From a virus, in IMG/VR virus record IMGVR_UViG_3300026518_000036, positions 1 through 34,024 of that record: a stretch of DNA of 34,024 nt; one strand, written 5' to 3'. Under the pieces are notes generated by a model, which was given only the letters and a program-made list of their open reading frames with translations, was not told the DNA's origin and searched no databases. A program made the position numbers and the translations under genes. Shown piece by piece: positions 22,821 through 30,539 of the stretch (its first letter is position 1; every line of letters starts with the position of its first letter).

Positions 22821-23005
22821 GTCATTTCCCCTGTGAAATTGGGGTTAGATTTTAAAGAAAAGGGGGGGTCGTGTCTAACGCTCGATGACAGTTCTACTTT
22901 TCTCATGCCCCCCTGCCATATATCTAACCACACATTAAGAATAAAATAATCTAGCTATCTAGGCAAGCAAATTTTTAAAGCCTCTGTACAGGTCTTGAAA
23001 TCGTT
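22821..23005. other. Probable cos/packaging region between HNH and terS
   Basis: Gene-free DNA between the HNH gene and terS. It holds a run of seven G (22862-22868) and, 39 nt on, CATG followed by six C (22908-22913), so the runs form an inverted repeat. HNH proteins next to small terminases help cut cos in HK97-like phages, and cos overhangs there are G/C-rich. No other packaging-like site was seen. Exact cut points cannot be read. Confidence 0.5.
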
Positions 23006-23284
23006 TTAAACGTCCCATCCGTCCAATCCAGTAACAGGCACGTCCTTTCCGTTCTCCATTCTTTGCTTGGCGCTTGCGTGGCATGGCGTGCAGAGTGGCT
23101 GCCAGTTTGATCTATCCCAGAATAGAGTGAGGTCGTTCTTATGCGGAATGATATGATCCACAACATCGGCTGGTGTTATCTCGCCTTGCTCTTTACAGAA
23201 TACACATAATGGATTGTGCTTTAGGAATACAATCCTAGCGTTTCGCCACTTAGCGCTGTTGTATAATCTCTTTTGGTTTGGCAA
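23006..23284 (-). CDS. HNH endonuclease, packaging-associated
   Basis: 92 aa, TTG start with AAAGGAATAA upstream. Zinc and catalytic residues: C27-x-x-C30, DHIIPH (43-48, catalytic His44), N60, and C65-x-x-CH (65-69). This compact HNH type, HK97 gp74-like, sits next to terS and stimulates cos cleavage by TerL. The leader holds structured RNA copy B, which may control its translation. Confidence 0.9.
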   Translation of the reverse strand: MPNQKRLYNSAKWRNARIVFLKHNPLCVFCKEQGEITPADVVDHIIPHKNDLTLFWDRSNWQPLCTPCHASAKQRMENGKDVPVTGLDGWDV

Positions 23285-23306
23285 TTGTTATTCCTTTGTT
23301 TAATGG

Positions 23307-23354
23307 TGGGGCGGTAATTTTTGAAACCACGTTAAAACAATAACGTCCGCCCCA
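23307..23354 (-). ncRNA. Structured RNA motif, copy B (HNH leader)
   Basis: Minus strand: TGGGGCGG (23354-23347) pairs with CCGCCCCA (23314-23307). Inside, ACGTTA and TAACGT (23346-23341/23334-23329) form a six-bp hairpin, then comes an A-rich strand. It is followed by CCATTAAACAAAGGAA, so the HNH ribosome site lies just after the structure. The closing stem is identical to copy A and the inner stem differs but still pairs. Candidate cis-regulatory leader. Confidence 0.55.
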
Positions 23355-23362
23355 TAAGGCAA

Positions 23363-23560
23363 TTAATTAGCCGGCTTAAACCCATCCGCATATAATGCTG
23401 GGTATTTCTTAGCACCTTTCTTTTTCAGGTGCTCTTGAATAAGTTTTTCGCGCTCTTCATCTGGTATTGGCGGTAGCGGATCACCTCGGTAATACTGCCA
23501 CATTGTCTTTTGCTTAATCTTGTCCTGATTTACTATTTGCGCTTTTGATCGCTTTTTCAT
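23363..23560 (-). CDS. Hypothetical small protein, 65 aa
   Basis: Basic first half (KKRSKAQIVNQDKIKQK), then GDPLPPIPDEEREKLIQEHLKKKG, a proline turn followed by a charged helix. GGGGATAG lies six nt before the ATG at 23560; an in-frame GTG at 23563 is the alternative. First gene of the late cluster after the promoter near 23675. No family recognised. Confidence 0.65.
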   Translation of the reverse strand: MKKRSKAQIVNQDKIKQKTMWQYYRGDPLPPIPDEEREKLIQEHLKKKGAKKYPALYADGFKPAN

Positions 23561-23660
23561 CACTATCCCCTTTGATGATTAATCTTGGTGCAGGCGGTGG
23601 CGGTTAAAACAAGTTGTCGTTCATTACTACCTATCCCGATCGCCACAACCTGTATCTATG

Positions 23661-23688
23661 ATTATGCACAAAAGAACATGCGTGTAAA
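23661..23688 (-). promoter_or_regulatory. Promoter at the head of the late cluster
   Basis: TTTACA (23688-23683), 16-bp spacer, CATAAT (23666-23661). The stretch upstream includes ATAAACTATT, a block also present in early promoter P1. Downstream, AACAAGTTGT near 23612 is a small palindrome that could be an operator. Confidence 0.45.
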
Positions 23689-23698
23689 TAGTTTATTT

Positions 23699-23941
23699 CT
23701 ATTTTCTTTCTTTTAATTCACGATCAATCTGTTTAATTAACTGCTCGCAAGATGGCTTTAAAACACAGACAAGAACCTGGTGCATTGTATCAGCATTGAA
23801 ATGCCTGCGCAGGTTCTCGCTGTGCTGTTTGATTGAGTGGACTGTCAGATTAAGATTTTCAGCCATCTCTTTCTGTGATTTTCCTTGAAGATACAGTTTA
23901 AGCACCTCCAGCTGTCTTTCTTTTAGAATTTTAGTTTTCAT
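23699..23941 (-). CDS. Stand-alone LuxR-type (GerE) HTH regulator
   Basis: 80 aa. Nearly the whole protein is a GerE HTH: LKERQLEVLKLYLQGKSQKEMAENLNL... then the recognition helix (TVHSIKQHSENLRRHF, about 31-46). No sensor domain. The ATG at 23941 is chosen because AAAGGA lies seven nt upstream and it overlaps the upstream gene by 11 nt; a longer start at 24022 mostly duplicates that gene in another frame. The gene ends about 10 nt before the promoter of the late cluster, so it is the natural candidate for a late-gene activator or repressor. Confidence 0.8.
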   Translation of the reverse strand: MKTKILKERQLEVLKLYLQGKSQKEMAENLNLTVHSIKQHSENLRRHFNADTMHQVLVCVLKPSCEQLIKQIDRELKERK

Positions 23942-24113
23942 TTTTACATCCTTTCTCGATGATTTCCATTGTCCACAGCTTTGGATCTGCTGTTTTGTCC
24001 GTCTGTTGTTTGATTCCAACAATCATAGCATGTTGTTGTTTTAATCTTCCGTCTATCACTACCAGCATTGTAAAGACAAGAAAGAAGCCAAGCACGATTA
24101 AATCTTTTGACAT
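23931..24113 (-). CDS. Small membrane protein, 60 aa
   Basis: Starts with a short KDL N-terminus and a hydrophobic segment (LIVLGFFLVFTMLVVI, residues 5-20), then about 40 polar residues. Probably anchored in the inner membrane with a cytoplasmic or periplasmic tail. The ATG follows the preceding stop directly and the last 11 nt overlap the HTH gene. Function unknown. Confidence 0.6.
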   Translation of the reverse strand: MSKDLIVLGFFLVFTMLVVIDGRLKQQHAMIVGIKQQTDKTADPKLWTMEIIEKGCKNEN

Positions 24114-24554
24114 CTATTCATTCTCCTGTGGTGGTGTTGGTAGGGGTTTCCAGTGGGTTGGCGTCGGCACTTCATAGTCGCCATCAAGCCACAAACCATC
24201 TTCATATTCCCCACAATATACATCTTTAAAGTTGAAGGTTAATATAATCCTTTTACCCTTTGGCGCAGTCTCAATAGGTTGCCACCCATCACCCTTTTCA
24301 AGCTCTGCGATGCGCTCTTTAAGTTTCTTGTTTTCTTCATACATGGCTTTGATGGCTGGGCGTGAATTGGCGGCCTTTTCTATAAACTTGCCGTTATCCT
24401 CGTATTCAGGCAATGAAAAAACATTGACAATAATAGGTTCAAAAGGTTCAAGCGGTGATGTTATTGCTCTCAATCGTTCGCTATAACGCCAAGTAACATC
24501 GCGCGCTTTCTCACCCGCTTCAATCAGCTCTTTAATTTCTTTTTCGTAGGTCAT
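24114..24554 (-). CDS. Coiled-coil protein with DUF551-like C-terminus
   Basis: 146 aa. N-terminal and central charged helices (coiled coil near 70-90: NKKLKERIAELEK), then GWQPIETAPKGKRIILTF and the ending PTPTHWKPLPTPP, the pattern of the phage DUF551 family, common in early regions and of unknown function. I chose the ATG at 24554 because AAGGAGG is seven nt away, whereas ATG 24560 abuts it. Confidence 0.7.
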   Translation of the reverse strand: MTYEKEIKELIEAGEKARDVTWRYSERLRAITSPLEPFEPIIVNVFSLPEYEDNGKFIEKAANSRPAIKAMYEENKKLKERIAELEKGDGWQPIETAPKGKRIILTFNFKDVYCGEYEDGLWLDGDYEVPTPTHWKPLPTPPQENE

Positions 24555-24556
24555 TT

Positions 24557-24805
24557 TCATCCCTCCTTAATTCTAAATATATGAATGTATTTTGTGCGTT
24601 TATGATTTTCTTCAAATGTACACCCCTCATATGAAATCGCTCCATCCCATATCTCATAGCCATAAAATATCTCTCTGAATTTTTCTATTGCTGCCTCCAT
24701 GCATTTTGGAAAATTGTGGAGAGTTTTAGTTTCAACTTTGATAATAGCCTCACCATCATCCTCATCTCCTATCTTTACAGCGACAACTAATGATATATCT
24801 CCCAT
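24557..24805 (-). CDS. Hypothetical protein, 82 aa
   Basis: Compact alpha/beta protein: strands ISLVVAVKIG and AIIKVETKT, a helix (KCMEAAIEKFREIFYG) and further strands ending YIHIFRI. No recognised family. GGGAGAG upstream of the ATG; the stop overlaps the next gene region. Part of the small early minus-strand operon. Confidence 0.65.
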   Translation of the reverse strand: MGDISLVVAVKIGDEDDGEAIIKVETKTLHNFPKCMEAAIEKFREIFYGYEIWDGAISYEGCTFEENHKRTKYIHIFRIKEG

Positions 24806-24837
24806 CTATTTCTCTCCCTTTGCTTTTGTGTTTTCTG

Positions 24838-25158
24838 TCATTTTACACCTCTAATATCCAATTCAAACAAACGAACCTTTTCAATCTTGTTTCCACGAAA
24901 AGGATTATAGTCCTCTCTGACATTTCTATTTCCATGAAAAGATAATGCTGGTTCATCGCTGTGATAATAACCGTCTTCTTGATTGAAGATAAAATTAATC
25001 CGTTGTTGAACGTGATCGCTTTCATAGTTGATAAAAAACCTATCAATAGCGGCGTCATATTCTGCTAAAAACACATTGTCCCAATCATCAACGCATAAAT
25101 AATGCTTGCAATGTTTAAGGCTTAAACCTGGGTCTTTAATTGAATAAAAATCACTCAT
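24838..25158 (-). CDS. Hypothetical protein, 106 aa
   Basis: Aromatic-rich soluble protein (many Tyr, Phe, His), with strands around KHYLCVDDWDNVFLAEYD (near 17-34) and a YESDHVQQRINFIFN stretch. AAGGGAGAG upstream. No family recognised; the pattern suggests a beta-rich single domain. Co-transcribed with the Lar-like gene four nt upstream. Confidence 0.65.
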   Translation of the reverse strand: MSDFYSIKDPGLSLKHCKHYLCVDDWDNVFLAEYDAAIDRFFINYESDHVQQRINFIFNQEDGYYHSDEPALSFHGNRNVREDYNPFRGNKIEKVRLFELDIRGVK

Positions 25159-25162
25159 TTGC

Positions 25163-25498
25163 TTACTCTCCCTTTGCTTTTTCTAATGCTTTTTGTGCAT
25201 GGAAGAAACAACGCAGTCCTGTCTTTTGATTGTTTGTTGTTTCTATATCTTTTACCAATCCGTCCAAAGCATCGATAAATTGCGCCTTGGTTGGATCTTC
25301 TGCTCTGGTGTTCCAGTCTTGTTTTGCTTTCCTTGGGTTGCTTCTTGGTTTCAATTTTGCACCGCAACGATCCCTACGACACTCAACGTGGAAAAATTCT
25401 TGCCCCGAGCCATTATAGTGCGGTGAATAATATTTTCTAAATATTGGCTTACCTTTACCACAAAATGGGCATGGCTTTAGTTCTGTTTCTTGTGTCAT
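25163..25498 (-). CDS. Lar-like zinc-ribbon protein (putative restriction alleviation)
   Basis: 111 aa. LKPCPFCGKG (C10, C13), then C40 and C45, form a four-Cys zinc ribbon, followed by a KQDWNTRAE motif (60-68). This start and WN ending are the Lar/ restriction-alleviation family. In lambdoid phages Lar modulates host type I restriction. The pairing with a solitary methyltransferase suggests two lines of anti-restriction, though many proteins of this family are untested. Confidence 0.7.
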   Translation of the reverse strand: MTQETELKPCPFCGKGKPIFRKYYSPHYNGSGQEFFHVECRRDRCGAKLKPRSNPRKAKQDWNTRAEDPTKAQFIDALDGLVKDIETTNNQKTGLRCFFHAQKALEKAKGE

Positions 25499-25499
25499 C

Positions 25500-26030
25500 T
25501 CAAATCACCCCATACAAACAATATTTTTTGATTGCGTCTTTGCCGTGTTTTTCGGTTACGGTTTTGATGGCTCTTTTGGCATCTTTTATGCCATTGAAAT
25601 AAACCGCGCTAGGGCTTTGCCTGTGTTGAGACGTAAACACTTTAACCGTGCATTCAAAATGACACCAAACTAAAAATGACTTATCCTGATCTTCATTATC
25701 CCAATCAGGCACAAACCCACCAGCCAATTCTTTTAGCATTGTGTGGACTTTGCGGTTTTGGGCTATTTGTTCTGCTTGTTCTTGGGTTTTGTAGATACCG
25801 AGTTCTTTTGCGTTTTTATCCCAACTCTGATCTTGCCACCTGTCATAATTAACAGTACCATCAGCACCAATGTGATAATAAATTTCACCATTCTCAGGCC
25901 ATGGCTTTTCTTCTTCTGGCTGATTATTAACAACCGCATTAATGAGCTGTTCAAATGTCACTCCAGCGTCATCTAACGAATTTGCAAATTGTGTGAACGC
26001 CTCAACTGCATATTTTGCTTTATTTGTCAC
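25500..26030 (-). CDS. Hypothetical early phage protein, 176 aa
   Basis: GTG start with GGAGATAG in the leader (26033-26040). Middle region with PWPENGEIYYHIGADGTV near 43-60 and IYKTQEQAEQIAQNRKV near 79-95 is a pattern I recall from accessory phage proteins; the ending KYCLYGVI is hydrophobic. First gene of the minus-strand early operon, driven by promoter P6. Function unknown. Confidence 0.7.
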   Translation of the reverse strand: MTNKAKYAVEAFTQFANSLDDAGVTFEQLINAVVNNQPEEEKPWPENGEIYYHIGADGTVNYDRWQDQSWDKNAKELGIYKTQEQAEQIAQNRKVHTMLKELAGGFVPDWDNEDQDKSFLVWCHFECTVKVFTSQHRQSPSAVYFNGIKDAKRAIKTVTEKHGKDAIKKYCLYGVI

Positions 26031-26062
26031 CCCTATCTCCTTTTATTAATTTACCTAACCTA

Positions 26063-26091
26063 ACTCTATAGACATTCGTTTAATGCGTCAA
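26063..26091 (-). promoter_or_regulatory. Early promoter P6 (shared family)
   Basis: TTGACG (26091-26086), 17-bp spacer with CATTAAAC, TAGAGT (26068-26063). Same box as the other family members. The leader to the GTG at 26030 carries GGAGATAG. It reads away from the origin-like region. Confidence 0.6.
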
Positions 26092-26093
26092 GT

Positions 26094-26124
26094 AAAAAAA
26101 AGGGCGGTTTTTTATTCACCGCCC
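26094..26124 (-). terminator. Intrinsic terminator after the small hydrophobic gene
   Basis: Minus strand: GGGCGGT (26124-26118) with ACCGCCC (26108-26102), nine-nt loop, then eight T (26101-26094). Ends the transcript from P5 and insulates P6 just beyond it. Confidence 0.85.
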
Positions 26125-26149
26125 ATATAGTCATTAACCATTTTATTGA

Positions 26150-26305
26150 TTAGTCATTAAATTTATAAACTTTTTCAACCTTGATTGTTTTACCTGTATG
26201 CGCTTCGAAAGCTTTTGCGACCGCGCCATCATCAGCTGCACTTGTTGAGATTGTTCCTGCTACGATGGCAGGGATAACGAATTTTGCAACGATTGCTGGT
26301 AACAT
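26150..26305 (-). CDS. Small hydrophobic early protein, 51 aa
   Basis: ATG 26305 follows AAAAGGAAA by six nt; an in-frame start at 26344 has none. N-terminal stretch LPAIVAKFVIPAIVAGTIST (residues 2-21) is a membrane segment, then an acidic/basic tail (DDGAVAKAFEAHTGKTIKVEKVYKF). It has its own promoter and terminator, so it is a single-gene early unit, perhaps a host-membrane or exclusion factor. Function unknown. Confidence 0.6.
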   Translation of the reverse strand: MLPAIVAKFVIPAIVAGTISTSAADDGAVAKAFEAHTGKTIKVEKVYKFND

Positions 26306-26369
26306 AATAATTTCCTTTTCTTCTAAGTTATGGCGAAGCACCATGCCCGCCGTTAATGTGTATAATATA

Positions 26370-26398
26370 ACTGTATATACTTTTGTTTAATGTGTCAA
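26370..26398 (-). promoter_or_regulatory. Early promoter P5 (shared family)
   Basis: TTGACA (26398-26393), 17-bp spacer with CATTAAAC, TACAGT (26375-26370). Alternatively TATACA at a 15-bp spacer. Drives the 26150-26305 gene. Confidence 0.6.
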
Positions 26399-26550
26399 CA
26401 ATAAAACAGCAAAAAGCGCAAAAAAATCAAGACTACATTCAGGTTACAAACAAATGTACCCTGATTTACCTTTATATTACAGGCACTTAACCAAAAAAAA
26501 GGGCAAAAAACTACAAATAGGTGCGCATCTTTCCTATAGGGCATAAAAAA

Positions 26551-26595
26551 TCTGGACATTTGGACAAACTTTCTGAAAATGTCCAGATGTCCAGA
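26551..26595. repeat. 16-bp inverted repeat with internal TGGACA direct repeats
   Basis: TCTGGACATTTGGACA (26551-26566) and TGTCCAGATGTCCAGA (26580-26595) pair at 15 of 16 positions across a 13-nt loop. Each arm holds two copies of TGGACA, or its complement, eight bp apart. No T-tract follows, so not a terminator. Confidence 0.85.
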
Positions 26596-26686
26596 AATAT
26601 ATAAAATATAAAAAAGTTTGTAATATAAATGTAGTAAATAGGGGTAAATATAGGTTAAGCCATTGATTTTAAAGGATAATTCAGGG

Positions 26687-26725
26687 TACATTTTGACTAC
26701 ATTTTGACTACATTTTACTACATTT
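26687..26725 (+). repeat. Iteron-like direct repeats TACATTTTGAC
   Basis: TACATTTTGAC (26687-26697), TACATTTTGAC (26698-26708), TACATTTTAC (26709-26718), TACATTT (26719-26725). Three tandem near-identical units and a partial fourth; the 11-bp period puts them on one helix face. Confidence 0.85.
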
Positions 26726-26822
26726 GGTATTATAATACCCTACTTTATTTAACATATTCGTGTCCAAGCTCTTTTGTCATAATAATCATGGACGCTAAAA
26801 GTTAATTTTTCAAAAAGCTGTA

Positions 26823-26851
26823 TTGACATGGCATAAAGTTTATGTTTTGAT
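26823..26851 (+). promoter_or_regulatory. Early promoter P3 (shared family, variant)
   Basis: TTGACA (26823-26828), 17-bp spacer starting TGGCATAAAG, TTTGAT (26846-26851). It differs from P1/P2 by a short insertion in the box and by AAAG instead of AAAC, and the -10 is weak. Leader to ATG 26883 is about 25 nt. Confidence 0.5.
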
Positions 26852-26882
26852 TGTTTTCGTAAAGATAGGGAGTTACAAACAC

Positions 26883-29141
26883 ATGAATTTTATCCAAGAA
26901 TTTATTGAACATATGCAGTCTAGCGGTTGGGGGCCACTAAAGGAATCCGAGATCATTCCCGATGACGTTAAAAGACGCTATGCCGTGATAGGCGATAAAG
27001 GCGGTAAGAAATCCGCAGTCTATCAGCTGCGACTAGATGGTGATTTTGCTTGCGGATGGTATCACTCATTTAAAGAAGGTGTCACACATAAATGGCACAG
27101 TAAAAGCAAGCGTAAAATTTCAGATGAAGAGCGCAAAGAAATCCATAGAAAAATCGATGCCCAGAGAAAAAAGCAAGAGCGCGAAATTAAAAAAGGATAT
27201 GAAAAAGCGGCAAGGATTGCTGTAAAAAGATGGGCGACATGCACGAATAAAGGAACGACAGAATACCTGGAACGCAAGAAAATAGAATTACTATGCGCGC
27301 GTATTTATAAAGACAGCGTTTATGTGCCGATGTATTTTGATAATAAGATTGTTAATTTACAGAAAATCTACCCAGATGGGCGCAAGCGGTTTATTAAGTA
27401 CGGGATTAAGCAGGGCTGTTATGGGTTTATTGCATCGGCTGATGATGATAAATCGGTAATATATATATGTGAGGGATATGCCACCGCCCAAAGTGTGAGA
27501 TATGCATGCGTGAATAATCCCGTGATTATTGCATTTGATGCTGGGAATTTACAGCCTGTTGCGGAAAAGATCCGTTTGAAATATCCAGATGCTAAGATTG
27601 TGATTTGCGCTGACAATGACCAGTGGACGAAAAAGCCAGATGGCACTGCATGGAATCCAGGTCTTGAGAAAGCGCGCAAGGCAGCGGCGGTTATTAGAGC
27701 GTTTTGCATCTGGCCAGAGGTTTCAGCAGACGATCCCCACAGAACGACAGATTTTAATGATGTTCATTGTAATTATGGTATTGAGCAGGTGAGAGATCGC
27801 CTTGATAGTGTCGGGGATGTTCAGAATATCACAGAAAGCGATGCCTCGCAGGTGATACCATTAAGTGCCTATGATGAAGATGAAGGCCACATTCCAACGA
27901 AAAGGGATTTAGGGGAGACTGTCGAGCAGAACTGGCAGAGCATGGTGATTGAAGATAAATATGGCAATCTGAAATCTAGTTCTATGCACAATATGAAGAT
28001 ACTGTTGGAATATCACCCAGAATTTAAAGGTATGTTTGCGTATGATGAATTTGCCCATCAGATGATGCTAGTGCGATGCCCACCATGGGAAAAGGAGTCG
28101 GAATTTCGGGTGCAACGTGTGAATGATACGGTAATAACAGAGATGTCTATGGCGTTTGAGTGTCATGGCCTGTCATCAAGTGTGGATAAAACATTTAAGG
28201 CGGTTCAGGTGGCTTGTAAGAAAAATGCGATCCACCCAGCAAGGGAATATATCAGCAAGCTTGAATGGGATGGTGTGCCACGCCTTGATAGATGGTTGAA
28301 GACCTATGCGGGTTGTGTTGATGCACCGGATGAATATTTGGATTTTGTCGGAACTAAGTGGTTGGTCGCTGCGGTGAAGCGTGTGTTTGAACCTGGTTGT
28401 AAGTTTGATCACATTCTTGTGTTTGAAGGAAATCAGGGGATCGGTAAGTCAACGTTGCTGAAAGAATTGGCGACATTTGAAGATGAAAGCTATTTCAATG
28501 ACGATCTAAGCATTACAGACATCGGCGACAAGGATATGATTATGAAGATCCAAGGCGCTATGATTTTGGAGATTCCTGAAATGCAGGGGTTTAATAAGAA
28601 AGATGATACTGAGATTAAGAAATGGATCACGGTTCAGGTTGATGAATGCCGCCTACCCTATGGTCGCACGATTGAATATTTCCCACGGCAGTTTGTGATT
28701 GGCGCTTCAACGAATGAATATGACTATCTGCGTGATATGACGGGTAACCGCCGATATTGGCCTGTGTTGGCGACTAAGATTGATATTGATAAGCTTAGAG
28801 AAGATAGATTACAGCTATGGGCGGAGGCGCTGACACACTATAGAGATGGGATGTATATTGGCCCAACGCATGAAGAGGCTGAAATGGCCAAGGCTGAACA
28901 GGCGAAAAGACTGAAAGAGGACATCTGGGAAGAAGCGATCATGCATGCGGTTGATGAACTGAATGATAAGAGAATGCCTGTTAAGGTGAATAGTATTTTA
29001 CAGGCGCTTGGCGTGGATTTGAAAGATCGAAATGTGCTGAATAAAAAACGTGTTGAGAATGTTCTGAAAAAAGGAGGGTATGAGCAGAAAGTTCGGAAGT
29101 TCGGTGAGGAGAATAAATCTCATAGATGTTGGATTAAATAA
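26883..29141 (+). CDS. Primase-helicase, TOPRIM-like plus VirE-type SF3-like helicase
   Basis: 752 aa, main replication initiator candidate. Residues about 190-250 form a TOPRIM-like domain: ICEGYATAQSV (195-205) and CADND (242-246). Residues 340-720 resemble VirE-family ATPases: Walker A EGNQGIGKST (515-524), Walker B AMILEIPEM (559-567), and FVIGASTNEYDYLRDMTGNRRYWP with sensor and arginine-finger residues. Primase plus helicase would open the nearby origin-like region. ATG 26883 is used because the longer frame begins with the TTG of the promoter's -35 box; AGGGAG lies about 10 nt upstream, a rather long spacing. Confidence 0.88.
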   Translation: MNFIQEFIEHMQSSGWGPLKESEIIPDDVKRRYAVIGDKGGKKSAVYQLRLDGDFACGWYHSFKEGVTHKWHSKSKRKISDEERKEIHRKIDAQRKKQEREIKKGYEKAARIAVKRWATCTNKGTTEYLERKKIELLCARIYKDSVYVPMYFDNKIVNLQKIYPDGRKRFIKYGIKQGCYGFIASADDDKSVIYICEGYATAQSVRYACVNNPVIIAFDAGNLQPVAEKIRLKYPDAKIVICADNDQWTKKPDGTAWNPGLEKARKAAAVIRAFCIWPEVSADDPHRTTDFNDVHCNYGIEQVRDRLDSVGDVQNITESDASQVIPLSAYDEDEGHIPTKRDLGETVEQNWQSMVIEDKYGNLKSSSMHNMKILLEYHPEFKGMFAYDEFAHQMMLVRCPPWEKESEFRVQRVNDTVITEMSMAFECHGLSSSVDKTFKAVQVACKKNAIHPAREYISKLEWDGVPRLDRWLKTYAGCVDAPDEYLDFVGTKWLVAAVKRVFEPGCKFDHILVFEGNQGIGKSTLLKELATFEDESYFNDDLSITDIGDKDMIMKIQGAMILEIPEMQGFNKKDDTEIKKWITVQVDECRLPYGRTIEYFPRQFVIGASTNEYDYLRDMTGNRRYWPVLATKIDIDKLREDRLQLWAEALTHYRDGMYIGPTHEEAEMAKAEQAKRLKEDIWEEAIMHAVDELNDKRMPVKVNSILQALGVDLKDRNVLNKKRVENVLKKGGYEQKVRKFGEENKSHRCWIK

Positions 29142-29142
29142 G

Positions 29143-30537
29143 ATGGTTATTTCACTATGGGATCACCAGCGCGAGTTATATGATGCTGTGCGCTTGGAAA
29201 TGGCAAGGGGTTATAAGCGGATTTTGGTTCGTGCTGAAACAGGGTTCGGTAAGACCAGGCTTGCAGGCGCTATGATTGAAGCGGCGCTGTCTAAGGGATT
29301 AAAGGCTGGATTTGTTGTACCACGGAAGGAGCTGCGCAGACAGACAAGCGAGAGTTTCACGGACTTGGGGGTTTCACACAGCAGTATTGCCTCTGGAATG
29401 CACTATAATCCGTTCGCTGATGCGTATATTTGCACAGCTGGAACGCTACACACGAAGCTGGATAGGTTAGAGCCTAGCATTGTGTTTATTGACGAAGCCC
29501 ACTTTGGGAATGCGCAGATCGGCAAGATCATTGATTATTATGCTGACAAGGGGTGCTGGATTATTGGGTTGACTGCCACGCCTAAGAAAATGGACGGAAC
29601 GCCATTGGCGCAATGGTTTGACGTGATGGTTCAGGGTAAAGATATGCGGTGGCTGATTGATCACGGTTATTTATCTGACTATAGATTGTTTCAGCCCTCG
29701 ATGCCTGATTTGTCTGGTGTGAAGTTTGATAAAAACAAGGGCGATTATAACGGGGCGCAACTGAAAAAGCGCATGGAGCAGGACAGAAAGATCATCGGCG
29801 ACGCTGTGAAACACTATCGGGATCTGGCCATGGGTCGGTTGAATATGGCATTCACGACATCGGTTAAACACAGTAACATTCTGGCCGAGGGTTTCAGGAG
29901 TGCAGGCATCCCAGCGGTTCACATGGACGGTGACACTAAGGAAGCAGATAGGAAAAAGATTGCTAGGGCGTTCGCTAAGAGAGAGATCCTCGTGCTATGC
30001 ACTGTTGACCTTTGCCTGTTTGGTTATGACTTGGCAAGCGCGGCAGGAATGCCTGCAACGGTGGAATGTTTAAGCGACCTACGACCGACTGGATCGCTGC
30101 CTTTACAGATGCAAAAATGGGGGCGTGGGTTAAGAAAGAAAAAGGATGACTGTATTATTCTGGATCACGCTGGGAATAGTTTTCACAAGAATGGCCAGCG
30201 AAACCACGGATTTCCATGTGATGAACGTGAATGGTCACTATTGGGTGAGACGATCAATCACACAGGCGAGAAGGGGGTTGCAACGAAGCAGTGTGAGAAA
30301 TGCTTTTTTGTATATGCACCAGCTAAGGAATGCCCGAACTGCGGTCACGTAAACGCCACCCAAGAGCGCGAGGTGACGATGGAAGATGGCACGTTGCAAG
30401 AGATTAAGCGTGATAGTCGCAGAGAGCAGGAAGATGTTTATAACTATTATTATAAGAAAGCTGTTGAGCAAGGGTTTAAGAACCCATCACTATTTGCGAA
30501 GAACGCTGTATTGGCTAAGAAAAAAGGGAGTTTATAA
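29143..30537 (+). CDS. SF2 DEAH helicase with C-terminal zinc finger
   Basis: 464 aa. AETGFGKT (31-38) Walker A, IDEAH (116-120) Walker B, LTATPKK (143-149) motif III, and QKWGRGLRKK motif VI near 345. CEKCFFVYAPAKECPNCGHV near 395 is a four-Cys zinc ribbon. Resembles the RAD25/XPB-type phage helicases that pair with VRR-NUC nucleases. ATG 29143 begins two bases after the primase stop; a longer frame from 29080 overlaps the primase and is rejected. Confidence 0.9.
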   Translation: MVISLWDHQRELYDAVRLEMARGYKRILVRAETGFGKTRLAGAMIEAALSKGLKAGFVVPRKELRRQTSESFTDLGVSHSSIASGMHYNPFADAYICTAGTLHTKLDRLEPSIVFIDEAHFGNAQIGKIIDYYADKGCWIIGLTATPKKMDGTPLAQWFDVMVQGKDMRWLIDHGYLSDYRLFQPSMPDLSGVKFDKNKGDYNGAQLKKRMEQDRKIIGDAVKHYRDLAMGRLNMAFTTSVKHSNILAEGFRSAGIPAVHMDGDTKEADRKKIARAFAKREILVLCTVDLCLFGYDLASAAGMPATVECLSDLRPTGSLPLQMQKWGRGLRKKKDDCIILDHAGNSFHKNGQRNHGFPCDEREWSLLGETINHTGEKGVATKQCEKCFFVYAPAKECPNCGHVNATQEREVTMEDGTLQEIKRDSRREQEDVYNYYYKKAVEQGFKNPSLFAKNAVLAKKKGSL

Positions 30538-30539
30538 TT

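Larger units (their letters stand above)
26452..26727. other. Origin-like AT-rich region with iterons and inverted repeats
   Basis: Gene-free stretch between divergent early transcription units. Outer inverted repeat: AAATGTACCCTGA (26452-26464) and its complement TCAGGGTACATTT (26681-26693). Within are a 16-bp inverted repeat (26551-26595) and direct repeats (26687-26725). AT-rich segments at 26596-26640 suit strand opening. It lies just before the primase-helicase gene, so it is the best origin candidate, but an operator array is possible. Confidence 0.5.

Noticed and set aside
26395-26691. 98-aa minus-strand open frame across the origin-like region
   Set aside because: Composition is low-complexity Tyr/Leu/Phe from AT-rich DNA, it runs through the inverted repeats, and it has no ribosome site.
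26823-26882. Upstream TTG start extending the primase-helicase by 20 residues
   Set aside because: The TTG is the first triplet of the P3 -35 hexamer, so it would lie upstream of the transcript start.
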